Below are positions 21,661 through 33,013 of a stretch of 64,000 nt of DNA, one piece after another. Both the position numbers and the translations under genes were made by a program. How positions within the stretch are numbered: position 1 is the stretch's first letter; each line of letters begins with the position of its first letter. This stretch comes from Chrysopilus asiliformis (Eukaryota > Arthropoda > Insecta > Diptera > Rhagionidae), in NCBI GenBank assembly GCA_964034945.1, contig OZ035960.1, positions 51,711,706-51,775,705 of the forward strand. Direction: 5' to 3'. The notes under the pieces are model-generated. The model was not told the DNA's origin, searched no databases, and worked only from the letters and a program-made list of their open reading frames with translations.

Positions 21661-22250
21661 CTTACGCTTGGAGCACAATGAACGCGAAACCAACGCGAAA
21701 CCAACGCAACTACAACGCTCTGAACTGTCACGCAGTGCAAATTCTAGCGGCAGAGCACAATGGCACCTCGTGAAGTAGTACAAGTGACATAATATAATAA
21801 TACTTGGAAAAATTACAAAAATGGATAATTTTGAAGCGATAATTTGCTTTGTTGGTCTTTATCTTTGTCATTTGTCTGTTATTGCACTAACGGCCAATTT
21901 ATTCACTAGGAGTTAAATCGCCTTAACTCCCTTAACTCACCTTTAACATGGAAAATAAGGTTAGCTAACTCCCTTAACTCACTAACTCGGCTTAACTCCT
22001 AGTGAATAAATTAGGGGTAAGGCTATCAATTTTTCCTCGAACGACATTTCCCCAACCTCACTTTGTGAACTGTCAACGCAGAATTCTGCGGCAAAGTTAG
22101 AAGTTTGCAAACTTTTGCATTGCGGTTACGTTGTAGCTGCGTTCTCTACGTTCACTGTGCTCATTTTAAACAATTTGTGGGAACCAAACTTTTAAGTGAC
22201 AGTTTCTGCGCCAGTTTCGCGTCGGTTTCGCGTTCATTGTGATTTCAGGG
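21661..22250. mobile_element. TTAA-flanked element with CACAATGAACGC ends
   Basis: TTAA at 21657-21660 and 22251-22254. GAGCACAATGAACGCGAAAC near the left end and (reverse complement) CACAATGAACGCGAAACC at the right form the inverted repeat, with four extra bases at the left tip. A relative lies in the opposite sense at 32156-32589. Comparison of the two shows that 21891-22017 is a later insertion. Confidence 0.6.
21891..22017. mobile_element. 127-bp MITE with TAA duplication and a paralogous empty site
   Basis: TAA at 21888-21890 and 22018-22020. The inner ends share AATTTATTCACTAGGAGTTA (then A) as a 21-bp perfect inverted repeat, and TTAACTC words fill the centre. The related element at 32156 reads straight through this point (GCACTAAGGCTATCAA in this orientation), with a single TAA. 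That proves insertion and the 3-bp duplication, as expected for PIF/Harbinger. Confidence 0.85.
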
Positions 22251-22609
22251 TTAAAACAACTTCTCGTGAAACCGCAAAAATGACGCAAGAGCAATAAAAA
22301 GGCACCGGATTCTTGTTTTGGCAACGCTGAGGATCGGTGTTGCCAAATGCCAATAAATTACTGTTTTCTTGGTAACTTGTGTTTAAAATTAGGGTAGTAG
22401 TGTAGGTTTAGCGCCAAAATACTCAAATTACGTTATTATTGTATACATTTTATTGTATGCCGGGGGGGCGCGATGACAATTTTGATTGAAAATTGGGCCG
22501 CGAATACTGAAAGGTTGAGAAACGCTGGCTTAAACGAAACAATAACGGAACAACAAAACAACAAATATACAAAAATTTCGGAAAAAAAGCATAACTTACT
22601 TTTAAGTGA

Positions 22610-23217
22610 AAACATAACAAAAGCTATAATTGCCAATCTGGCAATCATTGGAGACCCGTATGGTGATATTCGTATCAAAATTCGAACAGTTATACCAAAA
22701 TTCCAATTTGAAGTCAAACTTTCCAATAAGATTTTTTAAAATTTGTTCCAATCGGATTTTGATGTATGGGAGTTTTATGTAGAATCATATCCTAAATAAC
22801 TTTTGTTCTTGGACTTTTTTGATAAGATGCACCGTTTTTGAGATATTCGCAAAAAACGTTTTCGTTCGTATGGGGGGTACCCCCCCTAATGGTCCATTTT
22901 TGCCCATTAACGAACTTAGCCTCGCATTTTACGAAAACCGGACCTGTGCCAAATTTCAAGTCTCTAGCTCAATCCGTGCGCCCGCAATCCGCGCCACAGA
23001 CAGACAGACAGACAGACGGACAGACAGACAGACGGACAGACGGACGGACAGACAAACAGACAGACAGACAGACGGACGGACATGCAAAAATTAAATATTT
23101 TTATCATTCTAAACACACTGGTGTAATTCATTTTTTTGTGCGATGACGGGATCTTGGCGTTACAAACGGTAAGGCAAAGTTAATATACCCTTTGGTTTCA
23201 CCATACGGGTATAAAAA
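22610..23217 (-). mobile_element. Helentron-like family A copy, full length
   Basis: It runs from AAACATAACAAAAGC and the stem-loop ATTGCCAATCTGGCAAT to CACCATACGGGTATAAAAA. The tract at 22999-23084 is the longest (CAGA/CGGA)n of all copies. CCCGTATGGTGA sits by the stem-loop and TCACCATACGGG by the other end, a 12-bp perfect subterminal inverted repeat. No target duplication. Confidence 0.82.
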
Positions 23218-25329
23218 GCAGATCCGGGGGAAAATTACTTAATATCGCAAGGGAAATTTTTTAAACTGGATGGTTACAGTCCCAAGCAAAAATTCTTTTC
23301 ACATGCTATAAATAAATGCAATTTAAATAGTACAAATGCCAATAGAGAAAAATGCGCGGCAGTCTAAAACTTCTGAGATACATGTGATGTGCCCTAGGTG
23401 AGAATTCATTGAAAAAAAATATTTGCAGCAACCTCCAGTCAAATTAGAGTATATTTTGTATATTTGTAGATCATTTTTTCTCGCGTATGATAAGTTTTAG
23501 CTCTAAGTTCAAAAATCCGGGGCAAAAGTTTAGTTTCCGGAATGCCGAGACCACATGCTCAAATCCGGAGTTATTCAACTAATCCGCGACATTTGGTCAC
23601 CCTAATTATATCCAATGTTTGAGGATTATATTACAATTAAATACCATAAAACAACCGCACTGATTGCTAGACATACGCCCTTCCATTTTTTGTACTTTAA
23701 GACGCAAAACTGAGCATCATAACTATTATCAGAATATTACAGAATACTCCTCTCTAAAGGGTTGACCAACGGCCTTTTCGAGAACCAACTTAAATCGAAG
23801 GATTTGAAGGTGAAATTAAATTACTGCTGATACCCAAAGTTCACAAAAAACTTAAATTTCATACTCGTATGGTTGATTTTAATTCGAGTATGAAATTTAA
23901 ATTCCAGTAATGATGGGAAAACCTCTTACCAGTATAGCGTCATATGATTTAATTTAGTGTTTTACCCTCTATCCATGTTGAAACTACTCGAATTCCATAG
24001 CATAGATACATACTACCACACTTTAAAAATGCATATCACTGGGTTTCTTTGAACTTAACAAATAAACAAAAGTTTTAAGTGTGTGTTTAGGAAAGCTTAC
24101 CTTACCGTCTGAATCCTGAATATCAGTTGGTTCATTAAGCTCGGGATTTCTGTACAATAGCCTCAAATTTCGAACAAGTTTTACGTTTTCTACAAGTACT
24201 TTTGAGCATTATTTGCTCAAATAGTCGAACGAGAAGCATAATATCCCATTTTCAAAGCATTTTGCCATCAGAGACGAGACCGGATATCGTCCTTAGCTTT
24301 CATCCTGTCCGATAGACTATAGTGAAAATAATACAAATTTATACTATAAAAGCTTATACATGTATACAAACATGTTTGTTTAGATATACTCGTCGTGGTT
24401 GGTGAATTTAAACAAGTGTATGGTATGTTGAGGATACATATGTAGCGGTAATATAATTTGTCCTGAGAACATGGGTACGATATAATCTTCTTGCGGTAAA
24501 ACAGCTTTTATGGAATTTCCGTATTATTACCTTCCGTATCAGGGATACCCCGTTTGTCGGGCCAACTTCGTACCATGAATATGTGGCCAATTTACAGGAT
24601 TACATGAAATAACTTTCCAAAATATGGGATTGGATTGCTTGAACATTTTCAAAAAAAATTTTGGTTTGCATGTTTCAGAATCAGATTGTTGTATCGCGTA
24701 CATTTTTTTTTTGTGCTGTTGATTTTAATTATAGGCCGGGTGTTGTAAACAATATTCACATATGTGTTAAAAAAAATCGAAAAACACTACTGGAGACCCA
24801 GTTATAGTATGAAACTTTTAAATTTGCACTAACAAATGTTTTGAAGTTAATGAAAATGAGCATTTTTTTATTATTTGTAGGTTATTTTTGGTGTTACATT
24901 AAAAATAAAATGAAATATCTTTTATCCTTCATCCTTACTAGGACTTTTGATGTATCTGCCACTCAATAAGTGCAGGCTGGCACTGCGTTGGCAAGCATGT
25001 AGAATGGTGCCAATGTGACAATTCAAGATTTTTAAACCCGTCAAAACTAGTATTTCCGCGAAATATATTTTAAATAAGTAAAAATATATTTTTTTGATAT
25101 ATTTAAAAACCAATATTGGTTCTTGAGCGTTTCAAAAACTCATATTATAGAACACTTGATATTTGGGAAAACACTTGTTTTAAATAATCGTATTTCGCGA
25201 GACACTGACTTATGCCACAGAATACAGAAGGGAAAGAATCGAGAATTTCAATGTCACACGGTAGAGAAAACAATCGGCAAGAGAAAAAAATATCTTCGAC
25301 TCGCTTTAAATTTTCGAATTTTCCGGAAT
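23218..25329. other. Unannotated AT-rich sequence
   Basis: No gene recognised. A small inverted repeat, AAATTTCATACTCG against CGAGTATGAAATTT, lies at about 23855-23900. Otherwise short frames only. Confidence 0.45.
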
Positions 25330-25420
25330 TCCTTTTCTGGCCTTCATATTCAAACAGAACACGCAAAAGAGATAAAAAATATAACATGCGAAATTTGTTT
25401 TGCAGGGTTTGATACAGAAT
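25330..25420 (+). pseudogene. Possible C2H2 zinc-finger scrap
   Basis: A short plus-strand frame reads LHIQTEHAKEIKNITCEICF. This is the end of one C2H2 finger (H-X4-H), the linker, and the start of the next (C-X2-C-X-A-GF), the order expected in tandem zinc fingers. The first finger lacks a recognisable cysteine pair and the second has no histidines, so it is a fragment if real. No splice sites were identified. A THAP-like exon lies 300 bases downstream on the same strand. Confidence 0.3.
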
Positions 25421-25719
25421 TTTTTTCATTATTCCAGCAATCGAAAAAATCTAACTTCTCCTCACACAAAACACTTTTTAGAACATAAAACGCTATGCCG
25501 GGTGGATAAAATGACAATTCGATAGTTTTGGTTTCATCCATTCCAAGAAACTCATTTTCTGCCAAAATTGAAAATCAACCAAAAACTATTTGCATCGCAA
25601 CCCTGTTTGCATTTTTTCTTGTTTTCACACAAATGCACATCACTTGTAAACAAAACGATGTCGGTTTGTTTACATTTTTAAGACAATGGCTTCGAGAAAG
25701 GTTGCAACAAATATTTATT

Positions 25720-25823
25720 ATGGCAAAATTTGAATTTTTAAAATGCCTCGTCAAGCAATGTTCCGCGGACAGCTTAAAAAATCCCGAGAGAAAGTTTTTT
25801 ACGGTACCGAAAGCACCAGAAAG
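25720..25823 (+). CDS. THAP-like domain, putative first exon
   Basis: The translated start (ATG at 25720) contains KCLVKQCSADSLKNPERKFF then TVPKAPER. This matches the opening of a THAP DNA-binding domain: C-X4-C, then a basic stretch and a conserved F-P...R segment. Just after PER comes AAAG|GTAAAC, a plausible splice donor with the exon ending at 25823. The second half of the domain (the W, C-X2-H and AVPTIF-type motif) would lie in a later exon, and I could not find it in the window. THAP domains occur in host DNA-binding proteins and in P-element transposases. The element around it, if any, was not bounded. It may be a genuine host exon with a long intron, or an orphan fragment. Confidence 0.4.
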
Positions 25824-25849
25824 GTAAACTTTTTCGATTAGACACAAAA

Positions 25850-26929
25850 AAAGGAGGAAAATTTAGGAAACACTAAAATTTTCTCGTAATTCCGACGAAA
25901 TCAATTTTTTTTTAAAGAATTACGTTATCTGCCGCTTCTCCGCGTATCACATAACGATAAACACATCACAACATTCTCAATTTTACACAATAAATCGGCA
26001 TAAATCCAAAACGTTTCCGACATTTATTTCGATTTGTTTTTTTGTTCGGTTTGACAAACGTCAAACCTTGGTATTACCTGATTCAAGGTTTCGTGATTCA
26101 AAAACTGCAAAAGGCGCGTAGATTTGAATTTCAATAAAAATTCTGAACTTTGAATTTCATCTTTTGGATTTGTAAGGGTTTTAAGTGCTCAACGAATTAT
26201 TTGTCGGATCTAAAAGTTTAGTCTCAGAATAGGGTATTGGAGTAATGTTGATTACATTAATTTTTTGATAAAAAAAGTTTTTACTAGAATCTGAGCGACG
26301 AGCATTAACGCTTCTTTCAAAAAATCAACGTAATTAATTCATACATACTAATTGTTATTAGGGATATGAATTAAATTAAATTTCCACGAATTTCCATTTT
26401 GTGATTTTAGCGGAATAAAATTGTGTGCATCAACACATCCAATATTTTAATTCTGGCAACCCCCTGGAATTTCATCCAGCATTTCTGAGCACATACAAAA
26501 GCAATTCGTGTGCTTACAAGGGAATTGAGATAGCTAGATAAGGCTCGGAAAGTTCTTCGCACATCAAAAATATTTGTTCCTCGATTCCTTTCTGTTATTC
26601 TGTGCTTATACCCAATGACTTCATGAAAATCTGATAGCCATCTTCCAGAAGTCTATACAAAATCTACGTTTCTGCACAATTTACCTGATGAATAAAATAT
26701 TAGTTTACATAAAAATATGAATTCTTATTTTACAAATTCTGAAATATCTCGATAACGGTAAAAGATATCAATTTACGATAAACGGCAAAAATGTAGAGAA
26801 TTTTAATACCTTTAATTCTGTCATTACCTGTTTTCTTTTTCGAAAAACCGTTCGTTTTCAAGCAATTCGCAAAAACATATTTTTTTTAATTTTTAATGAT
26901 TATATCTCGATAACGGTAAAAGGTGGCTC
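25850..26929. other. Unannotated, with ATCTCGATAACGG units
   Basis: From about 26745 the sequence contains diverged units of roughly 150 bp beginning ATATCTCGATAACGG. They continue into the family D repeat at 26930. Nothing recognisable before that. Confidence 0.4.
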
Positions 26930-27370
26930 TTCAATTCATTTCATCCAATAAACCACCAATACCCGTTATTTTTCGAAACAATAGCAAAAAACTAGTTTTT
27001 TTAAAATAACGGTATATCTCGATAACGGCTTGAAATACGGAGTTCTAGTAAAAGACAAAGATATACAATAGAAAATTTTATTGCCTCCAGCTTTTATTAA
27101 ACGCGTAATACTACTGAAAAACGCGTAATTTCGGAGTAAATAACAAATAACGAAATTGTGATTTCTAAAAAGCCCCCATGTTGGTTACTTCCGGTTAACG
27201 GATTTCCACCAAAAGTTGATAGGATTGTTCCACTCCATCAAACATGCCTGTAAAATGTCATGACTAGCTCAAGTAGTTTTTGAGAAATCTTGTACACAAA
27301 CTGACAGAGAGACATTTTTTTAATAATGCTCCCAATGTATTCATGGAAAATTTCGTCCTCTTAATTTTGC
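26930..27370 (+). repeat. Dispersed repeat family D, copy 1
   Basis: It shares an ordered set of words with 49725-50055: AATAACGGTATATC, CGATAACGGCTTGARATACG, ACTTCCGGTTARC, GATTTCCACCAAAAGTTGA, ATGCCTGTAAAATK and CTGACAGAGAGACATTTTT. Partial copies are at 27419-27588 (inverted) and about 35090-35175. The layout recalls the Helentron-like families, but no terminal hairpin was identified. Confidence 0.55.
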
Positions 27371-27588
27371 CTAAAAAACATATCCCGACGACCACTCTGA
27401 GTCGATTCGAGCACTGTTACAAAAATGTCTTTCTGTAAGTTTGTACACAAGATTTCTCAAAACTACTCGAGCTAGAGCTATGAAATTTTACGGGCATATT
27501 ATTTTCTGGAATGGCACAATCCTATCAACTTTTGGTGGAAATTCGTTAACCGGAAGTAACCAAAATGGTGGTTTTTTTTAGAAATCGC
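27168..27588. repeat. Head-to-head inverted copies of family D
   Basis: The left arm 27168-27322 and right arm 27419-27588 are reverse complements with moderate divergence, joined by about 96 bases. Shared words include GTACACAAACT and GGTTACTTCCGGTTAAC. A transcript would form a long hairpin. Confidence 0.7.
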
Positions 27589-28029
27589 AGATTGGTTTTT
27601 TGCTATTTACTCTGAAATTGCTTGTAAGACAAAAGTTGAAGACAGTAATTTTTCCTATTGATTGATTAGGTTGTCGGGTAGTCCAAGATTAATCCCTCAT
27701 GCACTTATATTTCCTACACTCTTGTCTTTTATTAAACTCGTTATCTCAAACTCATATCTATACCGTTATTTCAAAAGAAACAGTTTTTGGCAACTATCTC
27801 GAAAACTGATCGTTTTTCGGTATATTTTCATTAAAAGGTAAAAAATTAGATTTTTACGTTTTGCTTGCAAACTAACAGATCCTCGTAAAATTAGTTAAAG
27901 GAAGAATTAAAGATATTAAGTTTTTTCCGGAAATCGAAAACTAATATTTTATTCCTTATATTGTAGTGTACTCGTAAATAACGCAAGAACCTAGATTATG
28001 TATGAGAAAGCCATGTGCTATTCACATCA

Positions 28030-28263
28030 GGGCACCAATCATATATTCCGACGCGTCTCTGTCTTTCGACTTCGACACAGCTTTTGACTCTTGACTTCGC
28101 CATATCTGCAACTTGAAATTTCGCGAAATCGTCACTATGAATCGAAAGGTGATTCTGACTCTCATTTCAGGAAATTTGAAGCTGCTGATATGGCGAAGTC
28201 AAGAGTTAAAAGCTGCGTCGAAGTCGAAAGACAGAAACGCGTCGGAATACATTATTGGTGCCC
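28030..28263. repeat. Foldback repeat with 83-bp arms
   Basis: GGGCACCAAT begins the left arm and its complement ends the right arm. The arms include TCTTTCGACTTCGACRCAGC and match at about 92 per cent. The spacer is about 68 bases. Just upstream, GTATGAGAAAGCCATGTGCT resembles words near 61020 and 61450. Confidence 0.75.
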
Positions 28264-29505
28264 GGATATTTTTCTACAAGCTTTATAAATTTTGTATAGC
28301 TGATGTAAAAAATCGACTTAAGGGCCTACTACCATTCAAGTCAAATGTTCGATTTTTTTCCTAACAATACCATGAAAAAATGTTTTAAAATATATGTTTT
28401 CCACTTAGCATTAATCACAATTTAACTAAACATGAAGAATTTCCATATCATTTATTTCTTTTTGTTTGTCCACCTTTGTGTCTCCAACATCCATTAATGA
28501 ATAAAATTCTTTAAAAATTCACTCCGAATTAACAAATATAACTGTTACTTGGTTACATAGCTCTTCGGAAACACAGATTACCTGATGGGATTATTTTTTA
28601 ATCAGGAGTCATGGGGCCAGTTCTTCATTAGTTGAGATCAAGAACTCGTTTAACATAATTTTATATTCAAAGTTTAACTGTATAAATTCGGTAGTCACAT
28701 TAGGGTTATAATAAAATGACACCGAACATTTAAAACCAATAAGAGGGCAATTAAAAATGCCAAAAAAAGTCCGAAAACCAATCATTCGATTCATAGGTAA
28801 TCGCGCCATCATCACAAGGTGCCGTCGAAATAACAAATTTAAATGTCAAATGAAACATCTGCTGTGTATGCAAATGATCGGTGATAAATTTTATTTCAAC
28901 ATGCGATTTATCTCTCCTCGGATTTCGTCGTCGATTATTTTTACTGTGCTGTGGGTAAATTTTGATTCCGATTACTGCTATATATCCCAATAGAGCTAAC
29001 CTGGCAACCAGGGTTTCCAAAACCTTTTTTGAGAAAGTTACCAGAATTTTAAAAAAAAACGGTTCGAAAAAAATTTTTTAATGTAAAAAGACGCCTTTTA
29101 TAACAGCCTATAAACGACAATATATTCAGCTCCCAGCTGGAACCCATGAGGGGTTTTTTTTCTATAGGTTTTAACGACAAACCGGATATATCGACTAAAT
29201 TTTTTGGGTCCCTTAAATGTGGTTATACACGGAAAAAAATCCGCATAAAAAACGTTCCTATAAAATATGGGAAAGCGATTATAGGACTCGTTACACCATT
29301 TTGTAGCATAGACTTCCATAAATATTGGAACTAGTCCTAGTTTTCGTAGAATCATTACTATGCATAAAGGGCTGAGAGAAAAACGGAAATATTCCAACAA
29401 AAGTAGCACCCGTTCCTAGTTTTTACTGGAGACATTCCTATAATACTATATTATGGAATGGAATCGTTCCCATTGTTTTTAGAAGTGACTCTAATATTAT
29501 GTATA
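28264..29505. other. Unannotated sequence, possible old transposon
   Basis: Words such as TTCCTATAAAATA and ATTCCTATAATAC recur at 29240-29460 and again on the far side of the next elements (about 31440 and 32750-32920). These may be flanks of an older repeat that later insertions split. No gene recognised. Confidence 0.35.
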
Positions 29506-30297
29506 CACTCTAATTCCTGAGGCTCTTTTCCCAGTAAAAATTTCGCTGGGAATCGGCAAAAAATTGCTGGGATTTTAGAGTAAATTGAACTTTACTGTCT
29601 CGCCCAGTAAATTTCCAGTAAATTTTACTGGGAAGCACCCAGTAATTTTCTCTGATTCCAATATTTCCACTAATTTTCCCACATTTTTTTGAAATTACTG
29701 GGGTTCCGAGTAAAGTCCCATGAAATTGATTGATACATTGCACTCAAGTTAGGGCTGCCAACTTCTAAATGGATGAACAAATTAATTATTGATTTCAGAC
29801 CTTTCTGGGATATCAACAATATATAAACAATAAAATTTATATAAAATGATAAATGTTGCTTAAAGATGGCTGTTTCGAAATATTTGTAAAAAAAAACTTT
29901 GAAATGTCAAGGTTTTGTTACATTTTTGGTTATTTGGGACCTTTAAAGCTTCAAATGGGCCCCTAAGTACTAACTTTATAATGTCACGAATATGGAAAAT
30001 TCATATTTTTCAAAAAAATAATTGATTTTAACTGGAAAAAAATTAACAATAAAGTTTAAATTTCCAAAAATAAGTACCACTGGCCACCCTAAAAAAAGTT
30101 CGGTTAAATATTAAATATTACTGGCAGCCCCAGTAAATTTTTATGGGATCCCAGTAAATTTTACTGTCATCCCAGTAAATTTTACTGTCATCCCATGAAA
30201 TTTTACTGGGAGTTTTAGTTAAACCGGCAAGTGCAAGATTCAGCATCAGTATTTCAGTGAAAGTCGGTGAGACCAGTCAAGTGACTCATTCCATATA

Positions 30298-30590
30298 ATG
30301 TGCGCTACAAGTGAAGTTGCGGAATTGGCCAGATTTTTGAGAACCGAAGGAGTACAAGAAGAATTCATCCAGAAATTTTCCGGTAAGTAATCCTTAAATG
30401 TTGAACTATTTATAAAATCTGCATTTTCTACATTTATGATTGGGTTTTCTTGATATATTCAATTCAAAATTTCTTTTTACTTAAATCTTTTTCAGAAAGA
30501 CCAAGATATTTCAAATATCGTGCCACATCAGGACAATCCGCAGCCGTACCTCATTCTTCAGGGAACTCCACAGTTGGGCGGAACTTTTTA
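30298..30590 (+). pseudogene. Putative two-exon remnant inside the CCCAGTAAA element
   Basis: Exon 1 begins with ATG at 30298 and encodes MCATSEVAELARFLRTEGVQ then EEFIQKFS, a short helical segment. It ends at a consensus donor (G|GTAAGT at 30383). An acceptor TTTTTCAG ends at 30495. The following exon reads on in one frame for about 36 residues before a stop. Another frame (PYLILQGTPQLGGTFYMIIE) is longer but is not joined in phase by this splice. The segment resembles the opening of the small helical domains found at the front of some transposon proteins, but I cannot name it. A later AG|GCTTTTCGG...CCCAAG|GTAAGT near 30858-30882 could be another small exon. Probably the start of a decayed element-encoded gene. 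Confidence 0.3.
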
Positions 30591-30896
30591 TATGATTATT
30601 GAAAGCCGTAAGCATCATGTTGTAAAGCCACTACGTGTTTGGGTTAGAATACAAACTAACAAACAACAAATTTTCAAATTTTTTAGAAAATTACTTTTTT
30701 TTTATGAAAAGGCCAATTGTGGCGCCAAAAGTTTCAAAACATTGTAATCAATTAAATTTTGTTAAAAAAAAGTCGAATCCATAATAAATCGGTAATTTGA
30801 GTTGATGTGTAATGATGGTTTTCTAATTATTTTATTAGTATAATGTTTTTTTCGCAGGCTTTTCGGTTGGACATCCCAAGGTAAGTCCAAGTCCAA

Positions 30897-31256
30897 GTAA
30901 ACAAACCTCGAGTTTTACTGTCAACCCAGTAAAGTTTACTCGGACATCCCAATAAAATTTACTGGGGTCCGAGTAAACAAACCTCGAGATTTACTGTCAA
31001 CCCAGTAAAGTTTACTCGGACATCCCAATAAAATTTACTGGGGCCCAAGTAAACAAACCTCAATATTTACTGTCAACCCAGTAAAGTTTACTCGGACATC
31101 CCAATAAAATTTACTGGGGCCCAAGTAAACAAACCTCAATATTTACTGTCGGCCCAGTAAAGTTTACTCGGACATCCCAATAAAATTTACTGGGATCCGA
31201 GTAAAAAAACCTCGAAATTTACTGTCACCCCAGTAAAATTTACTGCGATTCCGAGT
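30897..31256. repeat. 76-bp tandem array, five units
   Basis: ACAAACCTC recurs at 30901, 30977, 31053 and 31129, with a diverged form near 31205: an exact 76-base period. Each unit has CAACCCAGTAAAGTTTACTC and CAATAAAATTTACTGGG, so each unit is itself a cluster of inverted words. It forms the right subterminal part of the element 29506-31406. Confidence 0.85.
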
Positions 31257-31572
31257 ATTTTCCAGCTTTCCAGTTTGGAATTTGTTCGAGGATAAAAACG
31301 TCACATTTACTGGGAGCAAATAGTAAATTCAATTTACTGGGAAATTTTACTGGGTTCCCAGTGACTGAGTTTTTACTGGGTTCCCAGTAAAAAAAGAATT
31401 AGAGTGTACAAAAAAACTGGAATGAATCCTCAATGTTCGCGGACTCATTCCTATGCAAACAGGATTCAGGGAATATGATAATTCAAACCGATTTTTTTCT
31501 TCGATTATAATTCGCACGTGGTTTGCGAACTCGGGGTTTATATAGCTTGGACCTGCCTAGTGCCACACTCTA

Positions 31573-32134
31573 ATGGTTCAACCACAGTGAAGGCGGCAAG
31601 CGGCAGCGGCGACGGCGGGCAGCATGGCGCCGCCACACATAACGCCGGGCGTGCTACAGTGATAGCGGCACCGTAGGCATATGTTTCTGTCAAAATTGAA
31701 ACATCAAAACTTATTTAATTCGTCCGCTACTTCGCTCCATTTATTTTCCTTGATGTCTATCCTTTTATATTGAGGATGGGACCAAATCGTAGAGCATTGG
31801 ATTTCCTTTCACGAACCCGATTAATTTTTTCTCCGTTGTCGGCATCTTGCGAAATCAAAACGTCAAAAAAACTGCATAGAATGTGGCGCAGAATGTGGTG
31901 ATTGTCACAAAACAACGAAGAAAAATCGGCATAGAATGTGGCGCCGAATGTGGTGGTTTTCATAAAACATTTTGGGCGGCGGTGGCAAGTTTGACTTGGA
32001 TTCAAACTCGGCGGCGACGGAAAAAGTGTGCTGCCGTTGCCGCTGTATTGTAGCAGCTCTCGTTGCATTACATTAGTGCAAAAAAAAATGCCGCCCGCCG
32101 CTGCCGCTTGCCGCCCCAATTGTGGTTGAACCAT
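31573..32134. mobile_element. GC-rich MITE with (GGCGGC) ends
   Basis: ATGGTTCAACCACA at the left and TGTGGTTGAACCAT at the right are perfect inverted copies. After a five-base mismatch they continue as GGCGGCAAGCGGCAGCGGCG. TA abuts both sides. A second copy of the tip (CTGTGGTTGAACCAT) follows at 32138-32152. The strong GC content contrasts with the surroundings. Confidence 0.65.
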
Positions 32135-32155
32135 TACTGTGGTTGAACCATAACC

Positions 32156-32589
32156 CTTGGAGCACAATGAACGCAACCATCATGCATCCAAATGTCACTT
32201 ACGAGTTTATTTCACAAAAATGCTTTTGAGTGAACGCTTTGATCGCAACCATCGACGCAAAAGTTGCCAAACTTTGAACTTTAACGCAACAAGTCTGCGT
32301 TGACAGTTCATAAAGTGAGGTTGGGGAAATGTCGTTCGAGGAAAAATTGATAGCCTTAGTGCAATAACATACAAATAACAAAGATAAAGACCAACAAAGC
32401 AAGTTATCGCTTCAAAATTATCAATTTTTTAGATATTTTTCCACTTTAGTTCACTTTTAATTTTTCTGTGTTTGTCTCACAACACAACAGACGACGCTTC
32501 AATTGTGCTCAACCGCTCCTGAACTGCGTTGCGTGACAGTTCGAAGCGTCCTTAGTTGCGGCTTGGTTGCGTTCATTGTGTCACACAAG
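32156..32589. mobile_element. Relative of the 21661 element, without the nested MITE
   Basis: The left end CTTGGAGCACAATGAACGCA and (reverse complement) right end CACAATGAACGCAACCA form the inverted repeat. The interior shares long words with 21661-22250 in the opposite sense (GTGAGGTTGGGGAAATGTCG, CAAAGATAAAGACCAACAAA). TTAA flanks are not preserved here. It provides the empty-site comparison for the MITE at 21891. Confidence 0.62.
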
Positions 32590-33013
32590 ACTTGTGTCGG
32601 AAAAAAATTTTAATTACAGAGAATTTTATTACTCGAGCTGTTTGATATCTCGAATATTTTCAAGCCCCTCGAACTTCCCTATTTCGTATATTCGATAACT
32701 CGAATTTTTGTCTGTCCCCTTTAGATTGGGCAGAATCCAATAAAAAAAGGTAGTCAATCCTATTCGGATAGAACTTGGTGCCATCAGTATAGGAACGAAT
32801 ACTATTTCAAATGAGAATTTTGCGCATATAAGTATATAGGAGAGAGTCCAATAATCAATGGAGACCTTACAACGTTTTATAGGATTCACTCCTTTTCTTT
32901 TAGGATCAAGTTCCTTACAAAAAGGAATGTTCCCCAATTTTTTGTCGTAACATGTCTAACATATACGGTAATGTCTAACATATCCCATAATTTTGGGAAT
33001 GATCACACAAAAA
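32590..33013. other. Unannotated sequence
   Basis: No gene. The words ATAATTTTGGGA at 32990 and TCCCAAAATTTTA after 33616 flank the next element in inverted orientation, so that element landed in a small palindrome or older inverted repeat. Confidence 0.35.

Larger units (their letters stand above)
21480..22527. mobile_element. Non-autonomous hAT element, host of two nested insertions
   Basis: GCTTAAAC is duplicated exactly at 21472-21479 and 22528-22535, an 8-bp target duplication. The ends CAGCGATTCTCAACCTGTGG and (reverse complement) CAGCGTTTCTCAACCTTTCA are typical hAT termini. GGGGGCGCG words lie inside both ends. It carries no transposase. A TTAA element occupies 21661-22250. Confidence 0.85.
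29506..31406 (+). mobile_element. 1.9-kb TIR element built of CCCAGTAAA words
   Basis: TA lies at 29504-29505 and 31407-31408. Ends CACTCTAATTC and GAATTAGAGTG form an 11-bp perfect inverted repeat. CCCAGTAAA and TTTACTGGG occur dozens of times in both orientations near the left end (29528-29650), in the middle (30130-30215) and in a 76-bp tandem array at the right. A short spliced coding remnant lies between. Superfamily not recognised. The TA target is compatible with Tc1/mariner-like or other TA-specific elements. Confidence 0.6.

Noticed and set aside
22473..22739. 88-residue frame crossing the hAT right end and a Helentron-like start
   Set aside because: It crosses two independent element boundaries and has no protein similarity.
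30897..31256. CRISPR-like array
   Set aside because: The 76-bp units are continuous tandem repeats without unique spacers, in a eukaryotic transposon.
31757..32176. 139-residue minus-strand frame
   Set aside because: It spans the GC-rich end of a MITE and continues into flanking repeat sequence, so it is a by-product of composition.
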